Positions 19,111-28,247 of a stretch of 64,000 bases of DNA are shown piece by piece. Origin of the DNA: CAVZBT01 sp963773605. GTDB lineage: Bacteria; Acidobacteriota; UBA6911. Each line of letters opens with the position of its first letter. Position 1 is the first letter of the stretch. The notes beneath the pieces were generated by a model. It searched no databases and was not told the origin of the DNA. It worked only from the letters and a program-made list of their open reading frames with translations. The stretch is from assembly GCA_963773605.1 (NCBI GenBank), contig CAVZBT010000012.1, positions 744,001-808,000 on the forward strand, read 5' to 3'. The translations under genes were made by a program, and so were the position numbers.

Positions 19111-19509
19111 TCAATTCTTCCGGACGCGCGGGTCGGTGTTGGGGATTTCCGTCGGGACCGTCGGCTGCTGGCAGCACTCGCACTTCCCGGGGCCGAACCG
19201 CGTGATGTTGCATACGCTGCAAAAGTACACCAGCCGGTACAGGGCTCCGTCCGGGCGCACGACATAGAACTCGTCGACTTCGAACAACCCGTCCGGCTGC
19301 GACCGGCCGATTACTTTCAATTCCTTGCCGGAAATCCTGCTGTCCTGCAGGGTGTCGCGGATGGAACGGCGCGCGCTGGTCAGCCGGACAGGCGTCCCGC
19401 CGCTCTCGAGGACGGGCGGCTTCCCGGGCTCAACCACAAGACGTCCCTGGAGCGCGGCGTCCTGCGCCGCAACCGCAAGCAGAATACAGATCAGAGCGGC
19501 CGATTTCAT
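19111..19509 (-). CDS. Small secreted protein with a cysteine cluster
   Basis: 132 residues. A signal peptide (MKSAALICILLAVAAQDAAL) is followed by a strand-rich segment containing VTSARRSIRDTLQDSRISGK-like sequence (here LTSARRSIRDTLQDSRISGK), then FCSVCNITRFGPGKCECCQQP. The CxxC...CxCC arrangement resembles a zinc ribbon and is unusual in an exported protein. ATG at 19509 has GGAAGGG upstream. I do not know the family. It stands alone between convergent and divergent neighbours. Confidence 0.75.
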   Translation of the reverse strand: MKSAALICILLAVAAQDAALQGRLVVEPGKPPVLESGGTPVRLTSARRSIRDTLQDSRISGKELKVIGRSQPDGLFEVDEFYVVRPDGALYRLVYFCSVCNITRFGPGKCECCQQPTVPTEIPNTDPRVRKN

Positions 19510-19631
19510 CCCACACACCCTTCCCTTGCGCAATATACCACCGGCGGAGGTGTCTCTCCATTGACGGCCGGCGCGTGCCTCTGATAGGGTCACCCCGTTT
19601 CACTTCGGAAACCGACCTTCGGGAGGAATAT

Positions 19632-20873
19632 ATGGCTACGGCTTTCAGGCTGGGAATCATAGGAGCAGGATTCATCGCGCGGTTTCAGGTAGCGGCCATG
19701 AAGCAGGTGCGCGGCATAGAGGTGTGCGGTGTTACGGCGCTGCGCGGCGCGGAATCGCTGTGCGCCCTGGTGCGCGACTACGGCCTTGGGAACCCCGTCG
19801 TTTACGACAGCGTCGGCGAACTGGCCCCGCACGTCGATGCGCTCGCGATCTTCGCACCCAATTTCACGCGCATCTCCATTGTGGAAGAGATCGTGGCCGC
19901 CGTCCGGGCCGGCGCCGAACTGAAGGGCGTCATCTGCGAGAAGCCGCTCGGCCGCACCGTCGCGGAGGCGCGTCGCCTCGCGGAACTTGCCGACAGCGTA
20001 AACCTGCGGACCGCGTATTTCGAAAACCAGCTGTTCATGAAACCGGTGCGCGCCCAGATGGCGCAGCTCGCCCTGGTGCAGAAGACGATGGGGCCGATGT
20101 CCCTGACCCGGAGTTCGGAAGAGCATGGCGGTCCGCACGAGGGGTGGTTCTGGGACCCGCGCCGCCAGGGCGGCGGCGTCATGAGCGACATGGGTTGCCA
20201 CAGCATCGCGGTGGGCTGGTACCTGCTGACCCCTGAGGGAAAAGGGCTCACGTTCCTCGAGCCGCAGACCGTCACCGCCGAGGTGGCGTTGCTCAAGTGG
20301 GGTCAGCCCTACTGGCGCGACAAACTGCTCAAGGACATGGGGGTGGATTACGCCCGCCATCCCGCGGAGGACTTCGCCACCGGCCTGATCACTTATCGCA
20401 ACCCCGAAACCGGGCAGAAGGTCAAATCGCAGTTCACGAATTCCTGGATGTTCGAGAAACAGGGGCTGCGGCTGTTCATGGACGGCACCGGCCCGGGATA
20501 CGCCTTTGAACTCAACACCCTGATCTCGCCCCTGAGCGTCTTCATCGGGGATTCGGCAGCGAACGCGGTGGCCAACGCCGAGGTCGCGCTGGAGAAGTCG
20601 ACTGCGACGCGCGGGCTGCTCGCCGTCCAGTACAACGAGACGGACCTGTACGGTTACCCGGACGAGATCGAAGACGCGATCCGAGCCTTCCAGTGCGGCC
20701 GCAACGGATTTTTGCCGTGGAGCTACGGCGTGGAGATCACGCGGCTGATCTCGGCGGCGTACATGGCGGCCGAATACCGGCGCACGATCGACCTGACCGA
20801 CCCGGCGACGAACAAGGAACTGGAATCCTACATCTCGCTGATCCAGCAGGGGCGGGGCACCGAGGTCCTGTAG
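19632..20873 (+). CDS. Gfo/Idh/MocA family oxidoreductase
   Basis: 413-residue NAD(P)-dependent oxidoreductase. The N-terminal Rossmann domain opens LGIIGAGFIARF (GxGxxG variant). The family's conserved EKP occurs in GVICEKPLGRTVAEARRLAE, followed by a C-terminal alpha/beta substrate domain with GGGVMSDMGCHSI, where the His is the usual catalytic/structural residue. ATG at 19632 has GGGAGGAAT immediately upstream. Relatives act on sugars, inositols or bile pigments; the substrate is not predictable. It is monocistronic and convergent with the S9 peptidase. Confidence 0.9.
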   Translation: MATAFRLGIIGAGFIARFQVAAMKQVRGIEVCGVTALRGAESLCALVRDYGLGNPVVYDSVGELAPHVDALAIFAPNFTRISIVEEIVAAVRAGAELKGVICEKPLGRTVAEARRLAELADSVNLRTAYFENQLFMKPVRAQMAQLALVQKTMGPMSLTRSSEEHGGPHEGWFWDPRRQGGGVMSDMGCHSIAVGWYLLTPEGKGLTFLEPQTVTAEVALLKWGQPYWRDKLLKDMGVDYARHPAEDFATGLITYRNPETGQKVKSQFTNSWMFEKQGLRLFMDGTGPGYAFELNTLISPLSVFIGDSAANAVANAEVALEKSTATRGLLAVQYNETDLYGYPDEIEDAIRAFQCGRNGFLPWSYGVEITRLISAAYMAAEYRRTIDLTDPATNKELESYISLIQQGRGTEVL

Positions 20874-20875
20874 GC

Positions 20876-20988
20876 CGGCGGGAGTGGGCCGCGGCGGCTC
20901 GACGCGGCCCGCAAATCCTGCTCAGCCGGTGGTTCGTCCGACAACTCCGGGTTGTAGATCGTCGTTGGGGCGGGGTCGAGCCCCGCGC
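20876..20988. repeat. Repeat family B copy and GC hairpin between convergent genes
   Basis: GGAGTGGGCCGCGGCGGCTC, then GACGCGGCCCGCAAATCCTG and CTCAGCCGGTGG, is the third family-B copy. A hairpin with arms GCGGGG/CCCCGC around TCGAG (about 20971-20987) follows and could act as a bidirectional terminator, although it lacks a T-run. Confidence 0.55.
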
Positions 20989-23062
20989 TCATCTTTTGAG
21001 GCGGCGATCGAAAAACTCCGCGGCCGCGGCGTAGGCCTGCAGCCAGTTGCGGTGGAGTAGGAAATCGTGCACCTCGTCGGGGAACACGACCTGCTCGAAA
21101 TCGATCTTGCGCGCCCGCAGCCTCTGCACCAGGTCGACGGTCTGGCTGAAAGCGACGTTGCGGTCGTCGTCGCCGTGCATCAGCAGGACGGGCGACGTCC
21201 ACGTGTCCAGGGAGGCGACCGGGGACGCGTCGCGCGCTCTCTTGACGACCTCGGGCGATTCCGTCCCCGCCCGAAAGGCGCGCACGGACCAGTCGTGGAC
21301 ACCGTGCAGGTCCACTCCGGCGGCAAACATGTCGGAGTTGCGCGCCAGCCCGAGCGCGGTGAGATAGCCTCCGTAGGACCCGCCCCACAGCCCGATTCTG
21401 GCCGGGTCCACGTCGTCGCGGCCGCGCAGATAAGCGCCGGCCGCGACGACGTCCTGGTATTCGGACGCGCCCCGCGGGCCGCGCCCGGCGGCTTCGCGGA
21501 ACGCGCGGCCGTAGCCGATGCCGCTGCGGTAGTTGACGCTGAAGACGACGTAGCCGCGGCTCGCCAGGTACTGATTCATCGCGTAGCAGTTGTGGTAGTA
21601 GTACATGTAGTGCCACCCGAGCAGCATCTGCCGTACGGGGCCGCCGTGCATGTACACCGACGCCCGGGAGTTTCCCCGGTGGTGTTCCGGTCCCGGGTGA
21701 GAACAGCTGGCCATGCACGGTCGTGCCGTCCGCGGCCTGAAGGATGATCGGCTGAGGAATGACCAGCGCTGGCGCCGGAAAGTCTTTCGGCAGCAGGTCC
21801 GGCGCGATGGGCTCCGGACGGGCCGATGCCGACGCCTGCAGGTAGGGCATCCCCGGCAGGCGCGCGTCGGAGCGCAGAAACGCCACCACGCCGCCGGCGA
21901 GCACCGCGGGAGCCCATTCAATGGAGGCGCCGCCGGTCAGCGCGGCGGTCGCGCCGCCGGCAACGGGCACGCGCCACAGGTGGCGGCGGTCGGGATCGCC
22001 GGCGTTGGACGAGTAGACGATCGTAGCCCGGTCGGGTGACAGGGCCGATTGTTCGACCTCGGATGCGCCCGGGGTGAGCAGGGCGGGCGTTCCCCCGGTG
22101 GCGGGCATCGAATAGAGGTGCAGCCACCCGTCCTGCTCCGACAGAAAGACGAGCCTGTCCCCCGCGCCCCAGCGCAAAATGTCGGCGCCGGCCTGCGTCG
22201 GGATCGACTCGTCCGGCGCCGGTCCGCTCTCCCACACGACTTTGCCCTGCAGCGTGTGCGCGTCGGCGACCACGATCGACCAGGGCTCGGGGACGCGGTC
22301 GGCGCCGGGCGCCGGGAGTTCCCCGCCCCGGCCCGGTTCGCGCACAAACGCGATGCGATCGCCTTCGGGCGACCACCGCGGCGTGTGGTCGCGGTCGAAA
22401 CCGGGCGCGACGTAGGCGATGGTCCGACCCTCGGGCCGGAACAGCACGATGTAGCTGTGGTCGTCGCGCTCGCTCACGAAAGCGAGCGCCTTGCCGTCGG
22501 GGGACCATGCGGGGCTGCTGCTGCGGCCCCGCACGCGCAACAGCGGCTTCGGCTCCCCTGCCCCCGAAAGGGCGACGCTCAGGATCGAGCCGTCCGACAC
22601 GAAAGCGACCTGCCCGGTGGGAGATACGGCGGGCGCGTCCCCGTTGCCGAGCTTGCGCGCCGGTCCGCCCGCAAACGGGACGGCCCAGAGCGCCCTTTCG
22701 GTGCCATCAGGGTCGTGGGTGGGGTTGGGGGTCTCGCCCGCGCTATTTGCCGCCTGACCGCGGACGAACACCAGCGTGGAACCGTCGGGGCTCCAGCACA
22801 GTTCCGTCAGCTCCTGTCCGTCGTCGGCGCCAAACCTGGTCAACTGCCGCGGCGCGAATCCCGAGCTTGCCGCCGCCCAAACGTTGCGCCGGCCTTCCTG
22901 GTAGACGAGCCATGCGAGCTTGCTGCCGTCGGGCGACGCCATCAGGTCGGTCACAAACGGGGCACTGAGAACCTGCTGCAGGGTGAAACGCGGCTGGGCG
23001 CCGGAAGTGCCGGCCAGAACGCCGGCGCCGAACAGCATAAGGGCAACCTTGATGTGTCGCAT
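20989..23062 (-). CDS. Secreted S9-family (prolyl oligopeptidase-like) peptidase, one frameshift
   Basis: About 690 residues. The signal peptide is MRHIKVALMLFGAGVLAGTSGA. A WD40/TolB-like beta-propeller follows (repeated SPDGSKLAWL, SPDGSTLVFVRG, SPEGDRIAFVRE units), then an alpha/beta hydrolase domain in a second frame. The catalytic Ser lies in WGGSYGGYLTAL, Asp in LMHGDDDRNVAFSQ and His in FPDEVHDFLLH. The frame slips near 21660, between PGKLPGV and SVYMHGGPVRQML, where the chain should be continuous. This is probably a sequence error. Likely role: cleavage of short, often proline-containing or N-blocked peptides outside the cytoplasm. Confidence 0.88.
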
Positions 23063-23149
23063 CGAGCATGCCTCCGCGGGAACCGAATGCTATCGTCTCC
23101 AAAACGGAGACATTACGCAAGGCCGGCGCGAATCGGCTATGATGGGCGC

Positions 23150-23635
23150 GTGAAGACGAATGCAGCGCGGCAGCTGGACCGGCTCGGGATCAGTTACGAA
23201 CTGCGGGAATACGCGGTCGACAGTGACGAGTTCACGGCCGAGGATGTCGCCCGCAAGATCGGCTTCCCGCCGGCGCAGGTCTTCAAGACGCTGGTGGTCC
23301 GCGGCGACCGTTCCGGCGTGTGCCTGGCCGTGGTGCCGGCGGACGCGGAGCTGGACCTGAAGGCGCTCGCCCAGGTCTCGGGCGACCGGAAAATCGAGAC
23401 GGTGCCGCTCAAGGAGGTTCAACCGCTGACGGGATACATCCGGGGAGGCGTAACCGCACTGGCCTGCCGCCGGGAATACCCGGTTTATCTGGACCGAAGC
23501 GCCGAGACGTTCGGGACGATTTCGGTGTCGGCGGGGGTGCGCGGCCTGCAGATCCTGCTCTCCCCGTCGGAGTATGCCCGGGCGGTGCGCGCGCGTCCCG
23601 GTACGATTTCGCGTCCGAAACACGCGACAGATTGA
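23150..23635 (+). CDS. ybaK: Cys-tRNA(Pro)/Cys-tRNA(Cys) deacylase, YbaK/EbsC family
   Basis: 161 residues. It edits mischarged tRNA by hydrolysing Cys-tRNA(Pro) (and others) in the cytoplasm. The start KTNAARQLDRLGISYELREY, then AEDVARKIGFPPAQVFKTLVV, SGDRKIETVPLKEVQPLTGYIRGGVTAL and GTISVSAGVRGLQILLSP, follow the bacterial YbaK pattern, including the conserved Lys in FKTL and the GxxxG loop. The start is GTG at 23150; the nearby ATG at 23142 runs into a stop. It lies just upstream of tRNA-Asn. Confidence 0.92.
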   Translation: MKTNAARQLDRLGISYELREYAVDSDEFTAEDVARKIGFPPAQVFKTLVVRGDRSGVCLAVVPADAELDLKALAQVSGDRKIETVPLKEVQPLTGYIRGGVTALACRREYPVYLDRSAETFGTISVSAGVRGLQILLSPSEYARAVRARPGTISRPKHATD

Positions 23636-23685
23636 CAACGGGCCGCTCTGCCTGTATGTTGGCAGCCTGCGTTCCGTACCATTGC

Positions 23686-23760
<75 letters not shown>

Positions 23761-23869
23761 CTTCACCCCCCACAAAACGAACCACTTACGGAATCAATTG
23801 ACGGTCTCGGGAGTGCCGTTTTCGGGCAAACGTTCTAACAATGTTCTAACATCCGCTTTCTTACCGAAG

Positions 23870-24025
23870 ATGGAACGTTCCAGCTTCCGCGTTGCATTGA
23901 CGTTCTGGTCTCGCGATGGCCGGCAGGACAGTTATTATCAAGGCACTGTTCTGCATGATATTGCCCGCGGAGCGTTGGGTTTAAGCAACGCGCCGATCGG
24001 CAAGCGGGCTTGTTGCGTTGTATAG
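23870..24025 (+). pseudogene. Possible PilZ-domain remnant downstream of the tRNA
   Basis: A 51-codon open stretch reads MERSSFRVALTFWSRDGRQD, then GTVLHDIARGALGLSNAPIG. The spacing of RxxFRVAL...DGR...GTVxDIxxGGA-like residues resembles the start of a PilZ (c-di-GMP-binding) domain, but the chain stops far too early and lacks the second half. I see no ribosome-binding site. The call is weak; the rest of 23761-24035 holds nothing else except a direct repeat of GTTCTAAC at about 23829-23850. Confidence 0.25.
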
Positions 24026-24035
24026 CGGTTGACCG

Positions 24036-25100
24036 TCAGCGTATTCTGTCCCAATGCGGCGCAGGCGAAAGAGCCTCGAGATAGAAAACCGGGTCTCCTA
24101 TGACGACCGTTCCGTGGTGCATCGCGGTGGCGTTGGCACCTCCGTAGCGTGTGTTCTCGCCGAAGCAGAAGTGACAGGTGCCGCGGGCGGTTTCGCTTTC
24201 CATGATCACGTCCGACACCAACGCGGCGCCGTTGCCTCCAATGCCGACCTCGGCGAGCTGGGCGTTGGCGCCATCAGCGGCGAACGCGTCCCTCATCGTG
24301 CGGAGATAGTCGGCGAAGACTGCGTCTTTGGGGTCTGCGCAGAGCACATCGGCAACGCGCCCCTTACGTATCACGATGGTTATCGGCTTACCGACCCTGC
24401 CGAACTGGACGGCTCCGTCGACGACGATGGCGCCCTCAATAGACGCCTCCACCGGCGCAGTGCATATTTCCCAGTCGAGGCGGTTCCATTTCCTCGCGGT
24501 GAATTGAATGTCCGTGCCTGCGGGCGCTGTTATGCGGAAACGCGCGTTGTCGCGGAAAGTGGATTTGAGCGTCTCGAGCCAGGCTTTGTCCTCAGCTGCG
24601 TCCGAACCATAGAGCCTCACGAGGCTCGCCATGGGCGTGACCGCGTCGAAGAACACGGGGGTCGCGGCCGCCTGAACCGACGGTCCATCGTTGTAGACGA
24701 AATACCGATGCAACCCCTGTGGGCCCCACATGCGCGCCGAGGCAAGGACCATAAGCGCGGCGTTGGAATCGGAAAACGCCTTTGAGGCAAACGCCCGCGC
24801 ATCGGAAACGTCGTCGGGGACCTCGATAGTCGCCACTGAAGTGCCACGCGCCTTGAGCCTGGCGGCAATGGCGTCCGCCAGCGCGCGCTTTTCGGCACAG
24901 CACACGATTGCCACGGGTCTCGCGGCGGGAGGTCTGAAATAATGATCGAGAATGCTCGCGGCCGCGGCGGAGACGGAATAGTCCTGCACTGTGCCCTCCG
25001 GAGTTGCCGGGTCTTTCGCTCCCTCCGACGGAATAAGAACAGTAGCCGCGAGCGCGCCGCATACAAGGGCAATTGCCGCGCAAAAGGACGAGCATGTCAC
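24036..25100 (-). CDS. Exported M29/NicX-like metalloenzyme family protein
   Basis: 354 residues with a signal peptide (MTCSSFCAAIALVCGALAAT). The C-terminal half carries the sequence pattern of the M29 aminopeptidase/2,5-dihydroxypyridine dioxygenase (NicX) superfamily: GTDIQFTARKW, CTAPVEASIEGAIVVDG, EVGIGGNGAALVSDVIMESE, then GTCHFCFGENTRYGGANATA and MHHGT. The expected metal ligands (Glu and His) are present in part: His in GTCHFCFG and MHHG. Secretion is unusual for this superfamily. GTG at 25100 has AAAGGAG 6 nt upstream. It could be a hydrolase or ring-opening enzyme; I cannot choose. Confidence 0.65.
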   Translation of the reverse strand: MTCSSFCAAIALVCGALAATVLIPSEGAKDPATPEGTVQDYSVSAAAASILDHYFRPPAARPVAIVCCAEKRALADAIAARLKARGTSVATIEVPDDVSDARAFASKAFSDSNAALMVLASARMWGPQGLHRYFVYNDGPSVQAAATPVFFDAVTPMASLVRLYGSDAAEDKAWLETLKSTFRDNARFRITAPAGTDIQFTARKWNRLDWEICTAPVEASIEGAIVVDGAVQFGRVGKPITIVIRKGRVADVLCADPKDAVFADYLRTMRDAFAADGANAQLAEVGIGGNGAALVSDVIMESETARGTCHFCFGENTRYGGANATAMHHGTVVIGDPVFYLEALSPAPHWDRIR

Positions 25101-25411
25101 AGTCGGCTCCTTTCCCCGCCTTTAAGAATCTCTCCTAGGCGTCAATCAGGAATTTGTGGGGTTTCTGCAGTTCGACACCCGAAGAAGCGCCTCCAGTTGC
25201 CGTCTCTGCTCCTCCTGCCGGCCCTCGCGTGCCGCGACTGCGGTACGCTTCGATACGTGGTGACGGCGCCACGTGGGACCTCCATTCATGAGTCTCATTC
25301 CCGCGTCAGGACCGGGTAACGCGGCAATTCAGGGAGGATCTAATTGGAACGCCGGGCCGCGCGCAAATCGAGCGGGACTGAAAGACCCGATGAGTGGCGA
25401 CGGACCACTGC
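25101..25411. other. Intergenic gap without recognisable gene
   Basis: This 311-bp interval lies upstream of the M29/NicX-like gene and downstream of the DegT-like gene, both on the minus strand. I see no coding pattern, long hairpin or repeat-A sequence in it. It should contain the promoter of the secreted enzyme gene. Confidence 0.5.
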
Positions 25412-26530
25412 TCACGGCCCGCTTCTTTCGAGGCATAACTTCACGGCTTCGCTGATCTCGTCCACCTCCTCATCCTTCAATCCCGAGTAAGTCGGCAGGA
25501 CGATGCCGTGATCGGCCAGGAACTCCGCGTGGGGAAGCCGAATCTCCCGCCGGTAAATGGGAATCCGGTGCATCGGCACGTAGAATGGCCGGGTCTGAAT
25601 TCCGAATTCCTCGAGCGCGCGCTTCCGGACCCGGTCGGTCGCCTCTTTCCCGCCCTTGCACAAAACGATGCTGTAGAGCCAGTAAACCGAGAATGCACCA
25701 GCCGGCTCCGCCGGGAGATGCACTATCCCGCAATCCTCCAGACCCTGCAGGTTCCACCGGTAACGGCTCGCAATCCGTCTCCGCTCCGAAATGTGGTACC
25801 CGGCCATCTCCACCTGGGCGCAACCGATCGCAGCGGCAAGATTGTGCAGGCGGCCGTTGTAGCCGTGCAGGACGTGCCAGAAATCGCGGCCCGGATCCAA
25901 ACCCTGTTCCCGCAGGCTGCGCACGAGGTCGCGTTCATGCGGGTCTTTCAGGAAGACCATGCCTCCTTCGCCGGTCGAAATGACCTTGTTCCCGTAAAAG
26001 CTGAAGATGGCGGCATCGCCGAACGAACCGCTGTTTCGGCCGCGCATCCGGGAACCGAAGCTGTGGGCGCAATCCTCGACCAGCCACAGCCCGCGCGCGC
26101 GGCAGAATTCGGCGACTTCATCCACGGGAGCCGACAACCCGAACAGGTGCACGAACAGGACTCCCCGCGTCTGTGGAGTCAGTGCGGCTTCGATGGTCTC
26201 GACCGTCAGATTCCTCGTGACCGGGTCGCAGTCGGCAAATACGGGATTGCCGCCGCAGTAGTGCACCGCGTTCGGGCAGGCCACAAAAGTGAACGCCGGC
26301 ACGACCACATCGTCGCCCGGCCCGACTTTCAGGCTCCGTACGGCCAACTGCAGTGCGGCGCTTCCGCTACAAACGGCGATGCCACCCTCCAGGTTCAGAA
26401 ACTGCGACACCTGCTGTTCGAACCTGGTGACGAACGAGCCGTGGCCGCAAATCCAGCCGCTGGCCAGCGCTTCACTTACGTACCGCATCTCGTTCCCTGC
26501 CAGGACCGGCTTGGACGTCTGAAACCGCAT
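25412..26530 (-). CDS. DegT/DnrJ/EryC1/StrS-family PLP aminotransferase
   Basis: 372-residue sugar aminotransferase that should transfer an amino group to a keto-sugar nucleotide, supplying an amino sugar for surface glycans. The PLP-binding Lys is in FSFYGNKVISTGEGG; substrate/cofactor segments CSGSAALQLAV, PAFTFVACPNAV and WLVEDCAHSFGS are canonical. ATG at 26530 with GAGGTG upstream is preferred to a start 10 codons earlier. It is divergent from a radical SAM/SPASM gene and near a large glycosyltransferase, consistent with a polysaccharide or glycoprotein locus. Confidence 0.92.
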   Translation of the reverse strand: MRFQTSKPVLAGNEMRYVSEALASGWICGHGSFVTRFEQQVSQFLNLEGGIAVCSGSAALQLAVRSLKVGPGDDVVVPAFTFVACPNAVHYCGGNPVFADCDPVTRNLTVETIEAALTPQTRGVLFVHLFGLSAPVDEVAEFCRARGLWLVEDCAHSFGSRMRGRNSGSFGDAAIFSFYGNKVISTGEGGMVFLKDPHERDLVRSLREQGLDPGRDFWHVLHGYNGRLHNLAAAIGCAQVEMAGYHISERRRIASRYRWNLQGLEDCGIVHLPAEPAGAFSVYWLYSIVLCKGGKEATDRVRKRALEEFGIQTRPFYVPMHRIPIYRREIRLPHAEFLADHGIVLPTYSGLKDEEVDEISEAVKLCLERSGP

Positions 26531-26634
26531 GTCGCACCTCGACTGTTTTAAATCTGGCAACGCTCATTTATCGGGGATATAACTCGTGGAATCAAGGAGC
26601 ATCACAGCCCCCACCGGGAGAAGAAGGAGAACGC

Positions 26635-28242
26635 TTGTCAGCCGAGGCGCCGATCACCTCCGAGCCGGATCTCTATCAGTCCAACCTCCGGCTGAATCGC
26701 ACGGAGTTCGCTCTGAACCGGATCCACCTCATGTCCATGCCTCGCTACCTGAGCGTGGTGATCGGGACCCGCTGCAACATCGACTGCCCCTATTGCTACC
26801 AGGCGAAGACAGGAGACTCTCTTCTGGCGCGAGAGCCTTTTGGCGATCAGCTGCGGCGCGAGCTGGCGGCCTTTTACCCCTATCTTTCCACTTTGAGGAT
26901 AGGAGGCGGCGAAGTATTCCTGATTCCCGGGTTCGAAGAGCTCGTCGAGGAGGTGTCGGCATCCGTAAACCGGCCGATTGTCAGCGTCAGCACCAATGGT
27001 ACCCTCATCGACGACACATGGGCACAGAGGATTGTCGACCTCCCATTCCAGGGAATCACCGTCTCGATCGACGGGGCGAAACCTGAAACGTACGCGCGGC
27101 TGCGGCGTGGCGCGTCACTCGAACGAGTGCTCGCCAATGTCCGGAGACTGCAGGCTCTCAAGAGCCGGCGCAACGCCCAACTGCCGGAACTGGATTTCTT
27201 CTTCCTGGTGATGCGTTCCAACTACCGCGAGATTCCCATGTTTCTCCAGCTCGCCACGGACCATGGCATCGAACGGGTTTCCTTTCAGATGCTGCTGGTC
27301 GATCACCGCAACCTCGGCCGTGAACCGGGTCTCGGCGCCGAAGTCGCGTTCGAACCCGACGAGGTCCGGGAGCTCCACGATCTGGCTCGCGGCGCGCTCG
27401 GGCAACAGAGGAGCAGTTTCAGAAGCATCAACGTAAGCGGCTTCCACTCCCTGTTCGAGTCGCACGGCCTGGAGACGGGTTTTCTCGACGAGGGCCGCTT
27501 CTCCATATACCCGGACAACGCGGGGAAGGTCTCGACGCACGACGCCCGGCAGCCCCCCGGGAACGAGATCGAGCTGTGCCCGAATCCCTGGACCCTCATG
27601 TACGTGACCGAAACCGGCGATGTCCATGTCTGCTTCATGGCGACGCCCGTCGGGAACCTGTACGAGACGCCGCTGATCCGCCTCTGGAACGCCCCACGCG
27701 CGGTGGCCGCACGGGCGGACATCATCAACGGACGCTATGAAGCGGCAGCCTGCTCGAAGCTGTGGTGCTCCTGGCGCGAAGGCAAGAAGAGCAGGCCGCC
27801 CGCCGCCGCCGAGATCCGCGCCTTGATGGACGAGTTCAAGGGCCTGACGGAAGCCGCGTTGAAAAACCCGCTCCCGGCCACCGAATCAATTGAACCCGAT
27901 CGGATGCTTGTCTCCGTCCGGCGCATGCTGACCGAACGCAATCAGCGCATCGCGGAGCTCGAATCGAACTTCGTCGGACTGTGTGAGAAGAATCGCGAGA
28001 TGCTGGAAATGGCCGACAAGCAGAATCAGCACCTGGCCGGGAGAGTCGCGGCGTTGGAGCGGGTGGCGACACAGTTCACATCGGGAGGAAAAGTCGCCCT
28101 GGCAACCGATGTCCGATTCGGCAAGGGGTTGCCGGCGAAAATCCTGAAGAAGACGGCCATAGGTATGGCAGTCCGCTCAATCCGGATCCTGGACTGGGCG
28201 GGCAACCGCCTGCGACAATTGGTCAACCGGTTGTGCCGGTGA
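26635..28242 (+). CDS. Radical SAM/SPASM protein with C-terminal coiled coil
   Basis: 535 residues. The radical SAM cluster motif CNIDCPYC has cysteines at 47, 51 and 54; GGGEVFLIPGFEEL stands where GGEP is usual. A SPASM-type region holds CPNPWTLMYVTETGDVHVCF, then a late CSKLWCSW. Residues ~420-485 (MLTERNQRIAELESNFVGLC onward) form a coiled coil, followed by a basic tail. TTG at 26635 has AAGGAG 5 nt upstream. Similar proteins sit in O-antigen/EPS loci and modify sugars or peptides. The coiled coil suggests docking to a partner, an inference from its position next to DegT and glycosyltransferase genes. Confidence 0.85.
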   Translation: MSAEAPITSEPDLYQSNLRLNRTEFALNRIHLMSMPRYLSVVIGTRCNIDCPYCYQAKTGDSLLAREPFGDQLRRELAAFYPYLSTLRIGGGEVFLIPGFEELVEEVSASVNRPIVSVSTNGTLIDDTWAQRIVDLPFQGITVSIDGAKPETYARLRRGASLERVLANVRRLQALKSRRNAQLPELDFFFLVMRSNYREIPMFLQLATDHGIERVSFQMLLVDHRNLGREPGLGAEVAFEPDEVRELHDLARGALGQQRSSFRSINVSGFHSLFESHGLETGFLDEGRFSIYPDNAGKVSTHDARQPPGNEIELCPNPWTLMYVTETGDVHVCFMATPVGNLYETPLIRLWNAPRAVAARADIINGRYEAAACSKLWCSWREGKKSRPPAAAEIRALMDEFKGLTEAALKNPLPATESIEPDRMLVSVRRMLTERNQRIAELESNFVGLCEKNREMLEMADKQNQHLAGRVAALERVATQFTSGGKVALATDVRFGKGLPAKILKKTAIGMAVRSIRILDWAGNRLRQLVNRLCR

Positions 28243-28247
28243 CCCTG

